Positions 45,799 through 55,282 of a stretch of DNA of 64,000 bases are shown piece after piece. Both the position numbers and the translations under genes were made by a program. The notes under the pieces were generated by a model. The model was not told the origin of the DNA, ran no database searches, and saw only the letters and a program-made list of their open reading frames with translations. How positions within the stretch are numbered: position 1 is the stretch's first letter; every line of letters starts with the position of its first letter. This stretch comes from Azophilus sp965116165 (lineage in GTDB: Bacteria; Pseudomonadota; Gammaproteobacteria; Pseudomonadales; Azotimanducaceae), in assembly GCA_965116165.1 (NCBI GenBank), contig OZ220484.1, positions 3,586,171 to 3,650,170 of the forward strand, given 5' to 3'.

Positions 45799-46303
45799 TC
45801 GCCTGACCGGAAGAACGGGAAGCTTCCAGCCGGCAGGGTGATTACCTGCGGGTTACCCGGCCTTCAGCAGTCCTCATGTTTGGTGCCCGACCTCACGGCA
45901 AGGTGCGAACCTGCGCCTCTCTTCAGCTCAATTCGGGCCGGGTTGAGTGTCAGGCCTACTCCGCTGGGGGGGGGGGAGGCTGTTGGGGCAATGAGAGCGG
46001 CAGCCAGTTCTCTAGGCGAGAGTTCGGTCGGGGGGGCTTCTCCGAATTGCTCGCGGTCGAGTGTACGGCGTTGGTTTTTGTGCGGCTGGCAAGCATCGTG
46101 AGTTGGTGTCGGTTCTGGCTGTTCCGCCTCCACTAGTGTGAGTTGGCAGTGTATCAGTTCGACATTTGCACGAACCGAACAGTACGCGAGTCTTGGCTCG
46201 GCAGAATCCGAAAAGTCAAGCTGGTACACCGTCTGTGAGTTGAATTCGTCGATTATGTCTGTATACCCTCCGTAATCCGGTTCGTTTGGTTGGGGTACCG
46301 TTC
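45799..46303. other. Intergenic region with G11 tract and repeat D copy 2
   Basis: About 505 bp at the border of the giant-protein island. Contains an 11-base G run (45966-45976), a G7 run near 46030, and repeat D copy 2 (46149-46229). A 121-codon minus-strand frame starts inside repeat D (MYQLDFSDSAEPRL, 46229 to 45864), but I see no ribosome site and do not call it. Probably carries the promoter of the 46304 gene. Confidence 0.55.
46149..46229 (+). repeat. Repeat D copy 2
   Basis: GTGTATCAGTTCGACATTT at the left and AAAAGTCAAGCTGGTACAC at the right are inverted repeats with few mismatches; centre AACCGAACAGTACGCGAG. About 81 bp, same element as at 30690. No ORF of its own; likely a nonautonomous transposable remnant. 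Confidence 0.85.
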
Positions 46304-49300
46304 ATGGCTAAGACTGTTCAGTTTCACATGCCGAAGGGGCTACCGTCATCCCTCTGTTCGGGCAAAGAGGGTTTTGACGCGCTGTGCGAGTTGCTCGCTA
46401 TACAGACCACAAGAGAGAAGCAAGCCATCCGGAAAGCCCGTTACGTCAGAAAGACCCTCAAAGGAATGGGTTACAAGTCACCCCGCCAAGCCAAAACTGC
46501 CGAGCTCTGTCAAAAGGAGCTAACCGCTTTCTATAGCAATCCCAGCGCACGACGAAAATTGTGGCGGGTGATAACCACCGCCGAAGACGAGAGTCACGAC
46601 CCGGATAGCAGTCCTATACCGTCCATCGAATACGAGGTTCTGAAAAGATACGATGAAGTACTTTTGTCAGCCGAACTTGATGCACAGCATCTCCAAGAGT
46701 TCCCGGAATTCCATGCTCCTGAAATCGTGGACGATGACTGGCGTATTGTTGCGGTCGCCGCGATCAAACCCATTTCGGAGGATATTGCTCAATGGGACGA
46801 CCTTTCGACTGACCGTCAATGGGATGTGCTAATGGCCGCATTTGCGGTCTCCACATTGCTGGACGATGTCCGCCTTCTGCGTTGGGCAGCGGAGCAATCG
46901 GACGATGTCTCAATGGAATTCCAATTCCTCGGCGCGCAAAGTAAAGATACGCCCCAAGTTGATAAAGGACAATCTCCCGAGTCAACGGTGGTGAACCCGG
47001 AGGAGGTGAACGTTCTCGAATCACTACGCCAGGCTGCACAGGAATTGAGCCTCGCAGCGTCAGCGCTGAGTGAAAATCAACCTTCGGACGAGTTGTTTAA
47101 CGATGTTGCGGATCATGCTGCAAAGGTTGCAGGTATGCGGAACTCCGTTATCGAATTGGCGGCTAGAAGAAAAGTGGAAGATCGGGTCGGGGCTTTGGAG
47201 AAACTCTTGGACGAGAGCTCTAAACAGGGCCTCTTGCGGGTCAAAGACGCCAAAGAGATATTGGCAGATTGGCGTGTGGTTTATTCGGGAGACGGCGCTT
47301 CAGGCTTGAGTTTGTTCCAGAAAGATATCGAACGAGCGGTGCGAGAAGTACCGGCTCATTTCGCTATATGGGCCAGAGCTCAAAAAGACGAGGTGCAAGC
47401 CAGAGTAGAGTTACGCGGCCTCCAGGACGAAATACTCAATGGCGTACAGTCTGAAGAGGACTCGGCATTGGAGCGCATGCAGCAAGAGAAGGTCACGTCA
47501 TTAGGACTCGCCAAACTCAACGCCAAAGCCAAGGCCCTTGAAGTGGCGCGCCCAGCCATGGAGGTTATCGAATCACCGGGCTTGCCGAAAGAGCCGAAAG
47601 AATTGGGAGGCTCGGAATCAACGCCCCCCAAGGTCTCACCCACTCCTGAGCCGTCAAGTCCGCCTTCAGGAGGTGCAGGTGAAAGTATGTCGTCAGCGCA
47701 GGCAACTGTGAGAGATCCCGACGGCAACAGCCCTGAGTTGCCAACTGCATCTGCCGGTGTTGAAGTCCAAGAGCAAGAGCAAGAGGAGTACACCCAGCCC
47801 CAAGCAGAAACCGAGGAGGAAGCGCCAATCTCACCCGCGCCGGCGGTGCCTGACGAAGAGATTCCCAACGCTGCCTGGGCTGCCTTGAATAAAGGACAAT
47901 TAGGGCTCGCCTATCACATTGCCCGCCTGAGCGAAGAAGTAGGCCAGACCACACTAAATCCTTCGTCGGAATTGCTAGCTACTTTGGCACTGGGTTCTTT
48001 GGTCAGCAGCCCAGTAGAGGAGGTTGTTCACGACTATGAGCGCAGGGCGGCTAACGTGTTGTCGAGGCTCGACTTTGGAGATGTTGGTCAAGAGGAAAGG
48101 AAGGATGCCCTTAATCTATTGGTCTTCTCTGCGTCCCTGCGTCCGTCACTGTTTGCTCGGTTACAAACCAGTGCGTTTCCTTTGTTGCAGCGTGTCGAAT
48201 TGTCCGGCAAGTTCAAGCCGGTAGAGCAATTTGCGAAAGCCATGCTGAGACACGAGGACTGGTTGCGAAGAGCCTATCGGGATGTCTCCACTCTGGCGGC
48301 GACATTCGATGAGGGCGTATGGAAAGACCGTTGGGAAAGACACCTTGGGCGTGTCGCTAGCTGGCGTTCCTCAGCAGCACCTAAATTCATGTTTGTCCCG
48401 ACGGATCGAGTTTGGAAGCACTGGGTGGGCCGTGGTGGTGTTCTGGCAGAATTGATGGACTTAGTCTCTCGCGACAATGCCAAGTTGAAAGAGCGCGTCG
48501 ACGAAATCGTCAAGCTGTTCACCCCCAAGTCAGTTCATACCCTGTTTGACCACACTTGGCGAAATGAATTGGGTCAGCGAATCGGTGGAGGCATCTCTGG
48601 CCGGGCGTTGTCGCAGCTAGAACATCATTTGCAGAAACCGGTCGCTCTCGCAGAAAGTTGGCGGCAACTCGTCGATGCTAAACCCAGCGGAACGAACTGG
48701 GCGAGAGATAACGTCGCAAGGCTTCGTCGGGATATTCGGGACCATGGTGAAACCGCCTTGGAGGCAATTAGAAAGTGCCAAGAATCTAATCCCAGTTTGC
48801 CCTTGCGAGCGGCCATGACACAGGCGGTTGGGGCGATCAAGTCACTCGACGATATTCTGCTTCACAACGATGGAAACGAGACTGTCTCCGAAAACTGGAT
48901 AAACGAGATATTGTCCGGCGACCTTGTCCAAGTCGTTGAGTTACGACTGGACGAACACGGAAACATAGATAAATCGGTTTCACCTCCAGATGCTCTCGCT
49001 TCAATTGTAGATACGGAGCGACATGCTGAATCTCTAACAACCGCCTTTGATGTACGTATGGAAAATGACGACATAATAGGGGCGCGGGCTGTTTACGACC
49101 GCATGTCGAGCGAAAACGACCCTAACGCGGCCGACTATCGCGAGCGATTGGATAAAGCCATCCCAGAAAAGGTTCGGCAGAACCATCAGAAACTCTATGA
49201 TCTGAGCGAAAAACTGGAACAGTCGTTCATCAGGGGAGCAGTTCTCGAGGATTCGTACTTGGATCTGAGCGCCGATATCCAGGACACGCGCCGGATACTT

Positions 49301-52300
49301 GACGGACATGACGAAGATCAAATCTTGGCCGCCATCAGAAACGTACGGCAAATTGATAAGTTGGTGGAACCGATTTTCAGGGATTGCATTGGTGGGGTTG
49401 AGCAGCAGTTGGAGAAATTTAGGGATCGCCTCGGTGCCGATGAAAGGGACTTGGTGCAGGATGCCTTGGACGCGGGTGACTTAATAGCGCTCCACGAGTA
49501 CATCGATTGTCTGGAAGATAATCGTCCCTTGGTCTCAAACAAGGTGGGCGAAAGCAAGACATTAAAGGCTTTTTTGGACTTGATGAATTGGCTGGCCGAG
49601 GGTCGGGAGGATAGTGAGAGCTATACACAAGACGCAGTCGTAAACGCTGTGCAGCGAAGAGAAGACATGCTTGGCCTTGAGTTTTCGGCACTAACCGGCG
49701 TGCAGGCCAGACATTCAGCTAGTCTAATAGAAGCATGGTATCTGATGGACCGCTATAGAACACCGGATATTAATCGTTTGCATGAGATCCTGACCTACCT
49801 AGGTTTCAGTCCCAAAAGCCCCAAGGAAGGCCGGCGAGTGGCTGACACCGTGATTACTGTTACAACCGAGCCTCTGCGAAACCGCGAACTGTGCCCTGTT
49901 CACTCGTTCGGTTCCACGGCGGATGGACACTACGACGTGATTCTAAGCTGGAGCCAATCCGCACGTGCATCGATTATTCGGTCCGTCGAGTTGAACCCAA
50001 ACCGGCATGCCATCGTACTTCACTTCGGACGTCTCTCAATAGAAGATAGGCTGTGGCTGCGCCGTTGGTCTATTAAGAACTCCGCCCAGTTCATTGTGGT
50101 CGACGAGACGCTCGTTCTTTACTTGGCCTCCCTAACTACTGGAATGTTGAGGCTGAGAGCGCTTTTCGATTGCACACTGCCCTTTACCTGTGTAGAGCCG
50201 TTCTTTACCGCCGCCGGGCTGATCCCGCCCGAGGCATTTTACGGTCGCGAAAGAGAACGGCGCGAAATCATGGAGCGCTATGGAAGCTGTTTCGTTTATG
50301 GGGGACGACAGCTCGGAAAAACAGCCCTTCTGCGCTCTGCGGAGACAACTTTCCATCATCCAGACAAAGGACATATAGCGCACTGCGTGGATTTGAAAAA
50401 GTTCGATATCGGTTCCGCCTCCCGCGCCGATCATCTTTGGGAAGTACTATGGGATGAATTCGCAAGCCTCAATGTCATCACAGGAGACCGGAGGGGGCGG
50501 CCTCGCGGTCGGGATCGGTTGGTACGCAGCTTGACGGAGGCCATTGCGGATTGGCTTTCCCACGACAAGAGCCGGCAGATACTGCTTCTTTTGGACGAGG
50601 CGGACCAGTTTCTGGAAGACGATCTAAAGCACAACTTCCGCGAGTCTAGCAGCCTCAAGGGTCTGATGGACGAGACCAAACGGAGGTTCAAAGTTGTTCT
50701 GTGCGGCCTTCACAACGTGCTTCGCAATACCGAACGCGCAAACCACCCACTGGCTCACTTTGGCACTGCTATTTGTGTGGGCCCTCTTCTTGGCAATCGT
50801 GACTGGGAGCAGGCGCGGGCGCTCATCAAGGAGCCCATGGCCGCTGCCGGTTACACTTTTGAAAAAGATAGTTTGGTGACATACATCCTAGTGTGGACCA
50901 ACTATTATCCGTCTCTCATTCAGCTATGCGGCGAAGCATTGCTTAAGCATTTGCGTGAGACAAAGGTCGGGGACTTTCCACGTCAAGTCACGCGAGCCGA
51001 CATTGATGCGGTGTTTGCCAGAGATGGCTTTCGCGATCAGATTCGGGAACGGTTCGCTTTCACCCTGCAACTTGACCAGCGCTATGAAGTGATTGCCTAT
51101 GCAATGGCATTCGCGGTGCAGGGTGATTCTACTGGACCGTCGCGGGGATTTTCTGCCAGGGAAGTGATGGAATACGCACAGGATGCATGGTGGCAGGGAT
51201 TCGACATTTCCAGGAAGGAGTTCGATACGCTGTTGCGCGAGATGTGTGGACTCGGGGTTCTTCGGCGCCGTCCCCAAGTCCAAGATAGTGGTCCCGCACT
51301 GTATGCGTTCCGAAATCCGAATGTTCTCATGCTGCTGGGTAATGGAGAAACAATACTGGGTGTTCTCGAAAAAGAGCGCTTTATCCCAGCTGTGTTTGAG
51401 GCCGCCGCGTATCACGCACAATATCCTCAAGACAATTCAGCATCTGCACGGCGTGGCCCATTGACTTACGAACAAGAAGGGCTATTGAAGCGTGGTGGGT
51501 GTGTTGGTGTACTTTGCGGAACGAAGATTTCCAACCTTCAAGAGTGTAGACATTTTCTTTTGCAACGTATGAGCAAGAAACTATTCCGTCCATTGAAGCC
51601 CTGTATGGATGAGGCCGGACTGCTCAGAAAGTTGAAAACGTTTCGCCCTATACGCGAGACGTACGTATGCATGGTCGATGATAGTGACCCATGGGCCATG
51701 CGTTGGATCGAATCTACCGCGGATATGCTCACGCGAGGCAAAGTCGGCTCCACTCTTCGAGTTATCTTTCCCGCCGATGCAGACCGGCTATGGGGGCTGA
51801 TTTTGGAGTTGCCCGATGATTATTTTGTTGATCATGCAAATGGACGTTTCGATTGGGTCGGTATCCAACCTTGGGATACAAGATTCTTGAAGCAATGGTG
51901 TGACGATCTGAATCTCAATGAAGCGATTCCTCATGTCGATGAACTGCACGAATTAACTGGGGGATGGCCATGCCTTCTTGAGTACTATGCCAAATCTAGT
52001 CCGAAGACTTGGCAGGGAAAGAAAGACGCACTTCAGAAATATATAGCCACGAGTCGAATAGAATTGATCGAAGATCTGGGTTTGGGATCTGATCAAGTGC
52101 GCGAACAGATCACTACTCTTCGAGATTGTGGCCGGTTGACGTTTAACGAAGTCAAGATGTATGCGGATTTGCTCAAGGAGGACGGGGAAGCGACTTTCCC
52201 ATCGGGAACGTTGCAAAGGCGTCTCTTCTGGGCCATACAACTGGGGCTTGCGCAGGACATGGGCGGATCGTGGAGGCTCAATCCACTCGTAGAAACTGTA

Positions 52301-52321
52301 TTGGCCGATAACAACCCATGA
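46304..52321 (+). CDS. Giant STAND-like P-loop NTPase, 2005 residues
   Basis: Large soluble protein of unknown function. N-terminal 420 residues are mostly alpha-helical; about 425-520 is a Pro/Glu/Ser-rich linker (PTPEPSSPPSGG, EEEAPISPAPAVP); about 525-1290 is helical repeat-like. The NTPase follows: FYGRERERREI lead-in, Walker A GGRQLGKTA with Lys1339, Walker B ILLLLDEADQF with Asp1431-Glu1432, sensor-like VVLCGLHNVLRN, and WTNYYPSLIQLCGEALL as lid. A winged-helix-like part (SAREVMEYAQDAW...LREMCGLGVL) and a second domain ending HELTGGWPCLLEYY come next. The layout of sensor-like repeats plus a STAND/AAA ATPase recalls conflict or antiphage NTPases, but no effector domain is recognised. 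Start at ATG 46304. Its TGA overlaps an ATG at 52318. Confidence 0.8.
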   Translation: MAKTVQFHMPKGLPSSLCSGKEGFDALCELLAIQTTREKQAIRKARYVRKTLKGMGYKSPRQAKTAELCQKELTAFYSNPSARRKLWRVITTAEDESHDPDSSPIPSIEYEVLKRYDEVLLSAELDAQHLQEFPEFHAPEIVDDDWRIVAVAAIKPISEDIAQWDDLSTDRQWDVLMAAFAVSTLLDDVRLLRWAAEQSDDVSMEFQFLGAQSKDTPQVDKGQSPESTVVNPEEVNVLESLRQAAQELSLAASALSENQPSDELFNDVADHAAKVAGMRNSVIELAARRKVEDRVGALEKLLDESSKQGLLRVKDAKEILADWRVVYSGDGASGLSLFQKDIERAVREVPAHFAIWARAQKDEVQARVELRGLQDEILNGVQSEEDSALERMQQEKVTSLGLAKLNAKAKALEVARPAMEVIESPGLPKEPKELGGSESTPPKVSPTPEPSSPPSGGAGESMSSAQATVRDPDGNSPELPTASAGVEVQEQEQEEYTQPQAETEEEAPISPAPAVPDEEIPNAAWAALNKGQLGLAYHIARLSEEVGQTTLNPSSELLATLALGSLVSSPVEEVVHDYERRAANVLSRLDFGDVGQEERKDALNLLVFSASLRPSLFARLQTSAFPLLQRVELSGKFKPVEQFAKAMLRHEDWLRRAYRDVSTLAATFDEGVWKDRWERHLGRVASWRSSAAPKFMFVPTDRVWKHWVGRGGVLAELMDLVSRDNAKLKERVDEIVKLFTPKSVHTLFDHTWRNELGQRIGGGISGRALSQLEHHLQKPVALAESWRQLVDAKPSGTNWARDNVARLRRDIRDHGETALEAIRKCQESNPSLPLRAAMTQAVGAIKSLDDILLHNDGNETVSENWINEILSGDLVQVVELRLDEHGNIDKSVSPPDALASIVDTERHAESLTTAFDVRMENDDIIGARAVYDRMSSENDPNAADYRERLDKAIPEKVRQNHQKLYDLSEKLEQSFIRGAVLEDSYLDLSADIQDTRRILDGHDEDQILAAIRNVRQIDKLVEPIFRDCIGGVEQQLEKFRDRLGADERDLVQDALDAGDLIALHEYIDCLEDNRPLVSNKVGESKTLKAFLDLMNWLAEGREDSESYTQDAVVNAVQRREDMLGLEFSALTGVQARHSASLIEAWYLMDRYRTPDINRLHEILTYLGFSPKSPKEGRRVADTVITVTTEPLRNRELCPVHSFGSTADGHYDVILSWSQSARASIIRSVELNPNRHAIVLHFGRLSIEDRLWLRRWSIKNSAQFIVVDETLVLYLASLTTGMLRLRALFDCTLPFTCVEPFFTAAGLIPPEAFYGRERERREIMERYGSCFVYGGRQLGKTALLRSAETTFHHPDKGHIAHCVDLKKFDIGSASRADHLWEVLWDEFASLNVITGDRRGRPRGRDRLVRSLTEAIADWLSHDKSRQILLLLDEADQFLEDDLKHNFRESSSLKGLMDETKRRFKVVLCGLHNVLRNTERANHPLAHFGTAICVGPLLGNRDWEQARALIKEPMAAAGYTFEKDSLVTYILVWTNYYPSLIQLCGEALLKHLRETKVGDFPRQVTRADIDAVFARDGFRDQIRERFAFTLQLDQRYEVIAYAMAFAVQGDSTGPSRGFSAREVMEYAQDAWWQGFDISRKEFDTLLREMCGLGVLRRRPQVQDSGPALYAFRNPNVLMLLGNGETILGVLEKERFIPAVFEAAAYHAQYPQDNSASARRGPLTYEQEGLLKRGGCVGVLCGTKISNLQECRHFLLQRMSKKLFRPLKPCMDEAGLLRKLKTFRPIRETYVCMVDDSDPWAMRWIESTADMLTRGKVGSTLRVIFPADADRLWGLILELPDDYFVDHANGRFDWVGIQPWDTRFLKQWCDDLNLNEAIPHVDELHELTGGWPCLLEYYAKSSPKTWQGKKDALQKYIATSRIELIEDLGLGSDQVREQITTLRDCGRLTFNEVKMYADLLKEDGEATFPSGTLQRRLFWAIQLGLAQDMGGSWRLNPLVETVLADNNP

Positions 52322-53289
52322 CGCTCTGGGAGCTACCGGGACCAAGATAGTTTATCGAGTCTGTCCGCGATGTGCTGATGAAGGGCTCGAACTTGGTTGT
52401 GAGGTTTCCGGACGGTGTTCCCGACGGTTTCGACAACGCACTGATGGATTCCTTGGGCAATGCGCTGCGCTTCGTTGAATTAGTTGCTACGGATTCCCCG
52501 TGTGACGATATCAGCGCAAACCTTGTCCAAGGCGACCCCGTTACGGCTCAATCGCTCCAAGATTTGTTGACGGATGACAGATTTAGGGGGCGACTGATCC
52601 GTTTGGTTGATATCGACGAGTGCAGTTGGCCATCTTGGCAGGATTTCCTAGGTCGGTATGCACATGCTATCCGCGGAGAACAGCTATTGGGTAGGACTCT
52701 CTTCTGTGTTCCTCTGGATGGATCCTCACCGAGTGATTCGCCGCGGCCCGACATGGCTCTAACTCATCGAGAGTGGGATGGAACAATCGACGAAGTAGAC
52801 CTTTTGCTACTTGCCTCCGAACGATTACGGAGCCGCATGTTTTCCCCCCTTGCGCGGCAACTTCTCGCAACGTTGGTTTCCCGCGTTGTGCGCTGGGATT
52901 TTGACACTGCTGTCTACCTTCTTGATGAGGGGGAGCGAGCGATCCTATCTCCTCTTCAATCGCTTCAACATATCGCACATGACAAGGGCTGGACCGCGGA
53001 GACTCCGTTGGACTGGAGACGAGGGACTATGTCCAAATCTGGCGTTGCTCATCCCGCGCGTGCCGCAGTGGATGAGCCTCCTAGGGAAATCGAACAACGT
53101 ATCTGGAGTGCCCAGTTGGCTGTGCTAATGCCTCGCATTGAGGAGCTTCGCTATAACATGGTTCAGGATAATAGGCATGACATCAAATACTTGATGAGGC
53201 TACCTGATCCGACAAACCTAAATTTCGAAATCTTGAGCCAGTACACTGCCTTGTCCGCTGCTGACGGAATCCCTATGATAGGCCCATGA
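52318..53289 (+). CDS. Unknown partner protein with in-frame amber codon near its start
   Basis: From the ATG at 52318, overlapping the stop of the giant gene (ATGA), the frame reads MTLWELPGPR, then TAG at 52348-52350, then FIESVRDVLMKGSNLVVRF onward without a break to 53289. If the TAG is real, translation must restart at GTG 52372 or ATG 52378, giving 303-305 residues. The protein shows a strand-helix pattern with LIRLVDIDECSWPSWQDFL, reminiscent of a degenerate AAA partner lacking a P-loop, and helical ERLRSRMFSPLARQLLATLVSRV. No family assigned. Its stop overlaps the DUF1640 start (ATGA at 53286). Coupling on both sides implies one functional unit with the giant protein. Confidence 0.65.
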
Positions 53290-53744
53290 GCGAGGCCATT
53301 GCATTCGACACCCACCGCTTCGTCAAGCGCTTGACAGAGAACGGCTTTACCGTGCAGCAGGCAGAGGCCTTGGCGGAAGAACAAGTTGCCCTACTCAACG
53401 CCAATCTTGCGACCAAGGCCGCCATCGAAACCCTGCGGCAGGAAACCAAGGGCGACATGGCGCAGGTCAAGGCCGACATCGAGGCCCTGCGGCAGGAAAC
53501 CAAGGCCGACATGGCGCAGATCAAGGCCGACATCGAGGCCCTGCGGCAGGAAACCAAGGCCGACATGGCGCAGGTCAAGGCCGACATCGAGGCCCTGCGG
53601 CTGGCGACCAAGACCGGCATCGAAACCCTGCGGCAGGAAACCAAGGCTGGAATCGAGGCGGTCAAGACCGATCTCCTGAAATGGCTGTTCGGTGCACTGA
53701 TCGCTCAAACCGGGCTGATCGTCACGCTGATCAAGCTGCTGTAG
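53286..53744 (+). CDS. DUF1640-like coiled-coil, tail-anchored protein
   Basis: 152 residues. N-terminal AFDTHRFVKRLTENGFTVQQAEALAEE is the family signature; a long coiled coil follows with near-perfect 18-residue repeats (ADIEALRQETKADMAQVK), and a C-terminal membrane segment WLFGALIAQTGLIVTLIKLL. Related to the CCDC90/MCUR1-like coiled-coil family, whose bacterial role is unknown. Start overlaps the previous stop by ATGA. DUF1640 genes also occur alone in many genomes, so membership in the giant-protein system is uncertain. Confidence 0.8.
   Translation: MSEAIAFDTHRFVKRLTENGFTVQQAEALAEEQVALLNANLATKAAIETLRQETKGDMAQVKADIEALRQETKADMAQIKADIEALRQETKADMAQVKADIEALRLATKTGIETLRQETKAGIEAVKTDLLKWLFGALIAQTGLIVTLIKLL
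53472..53612 (+). repeat. 54-bp coding tandem repeat in the DUF1640 gene
   Basis: Direct copies of GCCGACATCGAGGCCCTGCG... begin at 53472, 53526 and 53580, exactly 54 bp apart, nearly identical. They encode 18-residue heptad-compatible coiled-coil units, so copy-number change would lengthen or shorten the rod without frameshift. Confidence 0.9.
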
Positions 53745-53819
53745 CCCCGTACACCCACAAACCCGGTGCGGAAATCCGCTGTCGCCGTCCTGCTGGCTGT
53801 TGCCGAGGAATTTCCTAAT

Positions 53820-55169
53820 ATGAGCGGTACCTCCTCACCCAAGGCTCTCTACTCGTCGCGCACCCAGTGGTACGTGGTGTTTCTGCTCACCGTTGCGTCG
53901 ACATTGTCTTTCATCGACCGGCAGATTCTCAACGTGATGATTGGCCCGGTGAAGCGAGATCTGGGCGGCCTTTCCGATACTGAAATTTCACTCATCATCG
54001 GGCTGGCCTTCTCTCTCGTTTACACCCTCGCCACGCTGCCTCTGGCGCGGGCCGCCGACCATTACAACCGCCGCAACCTGATTGCCGCCGGTATCTTCTT
54101 TTGGAGCCTGATGACGGCGCTGGCCGGCAAGGCGGAGAACTTCCGCAACCTCTTTTTGGCGCGCATGGGCGTTGGCATCGGCGAGGCGTCGCTTGGCCCG
54201 GCATCGGTTTCCATGTTGGCCGATTACTTCGACCACAACCGGTTGCCGCTCGCCTTCGGCATCGTCGGCGCGGCGCCGTTTATCGGCACGGGGTTGGCAA
54301 ACATCGTCGGTGGGCCGCTGGTGGATTGGCTCGAGGCGCAGCCGAATTTCGTATTGCCGGTGTTTGGCGAGCTGTATTCTTGGCAAATGGTATTGGTGAC
54401 AGTCGGCCTGCCGGGCATTTTGCTTGCGGCCGTGATGTTCACGATCGCGGAACCGAAACGGCGGGGCCTGGTCACCGAGGCCGCGACGGGCTATGCCATC
54501 CGGGAAGTGTGGGTGTTCGTGAAGTCGCGGGGCCGCTATCTCACCTATCACTTCATCGCCTACCTCTGCCTGTCGATCCAGGGCTGGGCCTTTCTGACCT
54601 GGGTGGTGGAATTTTTCGTGCGCAAACACGGCTGGACCCGAACGGAGATTGGCCTGACCTATGGTGTTGTGGCACTGGTTGTGGGCTTGGTGGGGAGCAT
54701 TTGGGCGGGCTTCTACGCGGGCCGTCTGATCGGCAGGGGCGGTGCGGATGCACCCATGCGCGTCACGCTCTGGGGCACCCTGGTGCTGGGCCCGGTCGCC
54801 ATTGTATTGCCGCTGCTCGATAGTGGACTCATGGCCGCCGTCATGTTGGTGCCCATCACCTTCACCATGGCCATGCCGCCGGGCCTGAGCAATGCCGCGC
54901 TCGGTGCCATCGCGCCCAATCAGATGCGCGGCCAGATGATTGCACTGTATCTTGTCTGCGTGAACTTTCTGTCCTACCTTTTCGCGCCTTTGATCATTGG
55001 CTTGATGAACGATTACGTATTTGGGCGGGAGGATGCCATCGATTTGTCGCTGGCGTCGCTGGCGGTGGTGAATTACTCGGTGGCGGCGGCCTGCTTGGCG
55101 CTTAGCTTGAAACCGTTGCGCGAGTCCTTGGCGCGGCTTGCGAGAGAGCTTCCCGAAGATTCGGGATAA
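53820..55169 (+). CDS. MFS transporter (spinster-like)
   Basis: 449-residue inner-membrane carrier with 12 predicted spans. Family features: SFIDRQILNVMIGPVKRDLGGLSDTEISLI in TM1, PLARAADHYNRRNLIAAG as the A-motif loop, ARMGVGIGEASLGPASVSMLADYF. This Spns-like group often exports or imports lipids, aromatics or organic acids. Start ATG 53820; the frame extends to a GTG at 53766 without support. Upstream of the alpha/beta hydrolase and LLM genes, perhaps a shared degradative unit. Confidence 0.88.
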   Translation: MSGTSSPKALYSSRTQWYVVFLLTVASTLSFIDRQILNVMIGPVKRDLGGLSDTEISLIIGLAFSLVYTLATLPLARAADHYNRRNLIAAGIFFWSLMTALAGKAENFRNLFLARMGVGIGEASLGPASVSMLADYFDHNRLPLAFGIVGAAPFIGTGLANIVGGPLVDWLEAQPNFVLPVFGELYSWQMVLVTVGLPGILLAAVMFTIAEPKRRGLVTEAATGYAIREVWVFVKSRGRYLTYHFIAYLCLSIQGWAFLTWVVEFFVRKHGWTRTEIGLTYGVVALVVGLVGSIWAGFYAGRLIGRGGADAPMRVTLWGTLVLGPVAIVLPLLDSGLMAAVMLVPITFTMAMPPGLSNAALGAIAPNQMRGQMIALYLVCVNFLSYLFAPLIIGLMNDYVFGREDAIDLSLASLAVVNYSVAAACLALSLKPLRESLARLARELPEDSG

Positions 55170-55282
55170 TGTCTTGGTGCGCCGGACCAAGGGGATGTGC
55201 GGCTTAAGGCCCCGCCGACGTATCTGGCGATAATTCGATCTGTTCGATTTTATGAGCAAAACATTCGGCCGGGAGACAGGGT

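Noticed and set aside
45864..46229. 121-codon minus-strand ORF starting in repeat D
   Set aside because: No ribosome site or recognised domain; start lies in a repeat; runs through the G11 tract.
53472..53612. CRISPR-like array
   Set aside because: Adjacent units without spacers, in a coding frame; a coiled-coil tandem repeat.
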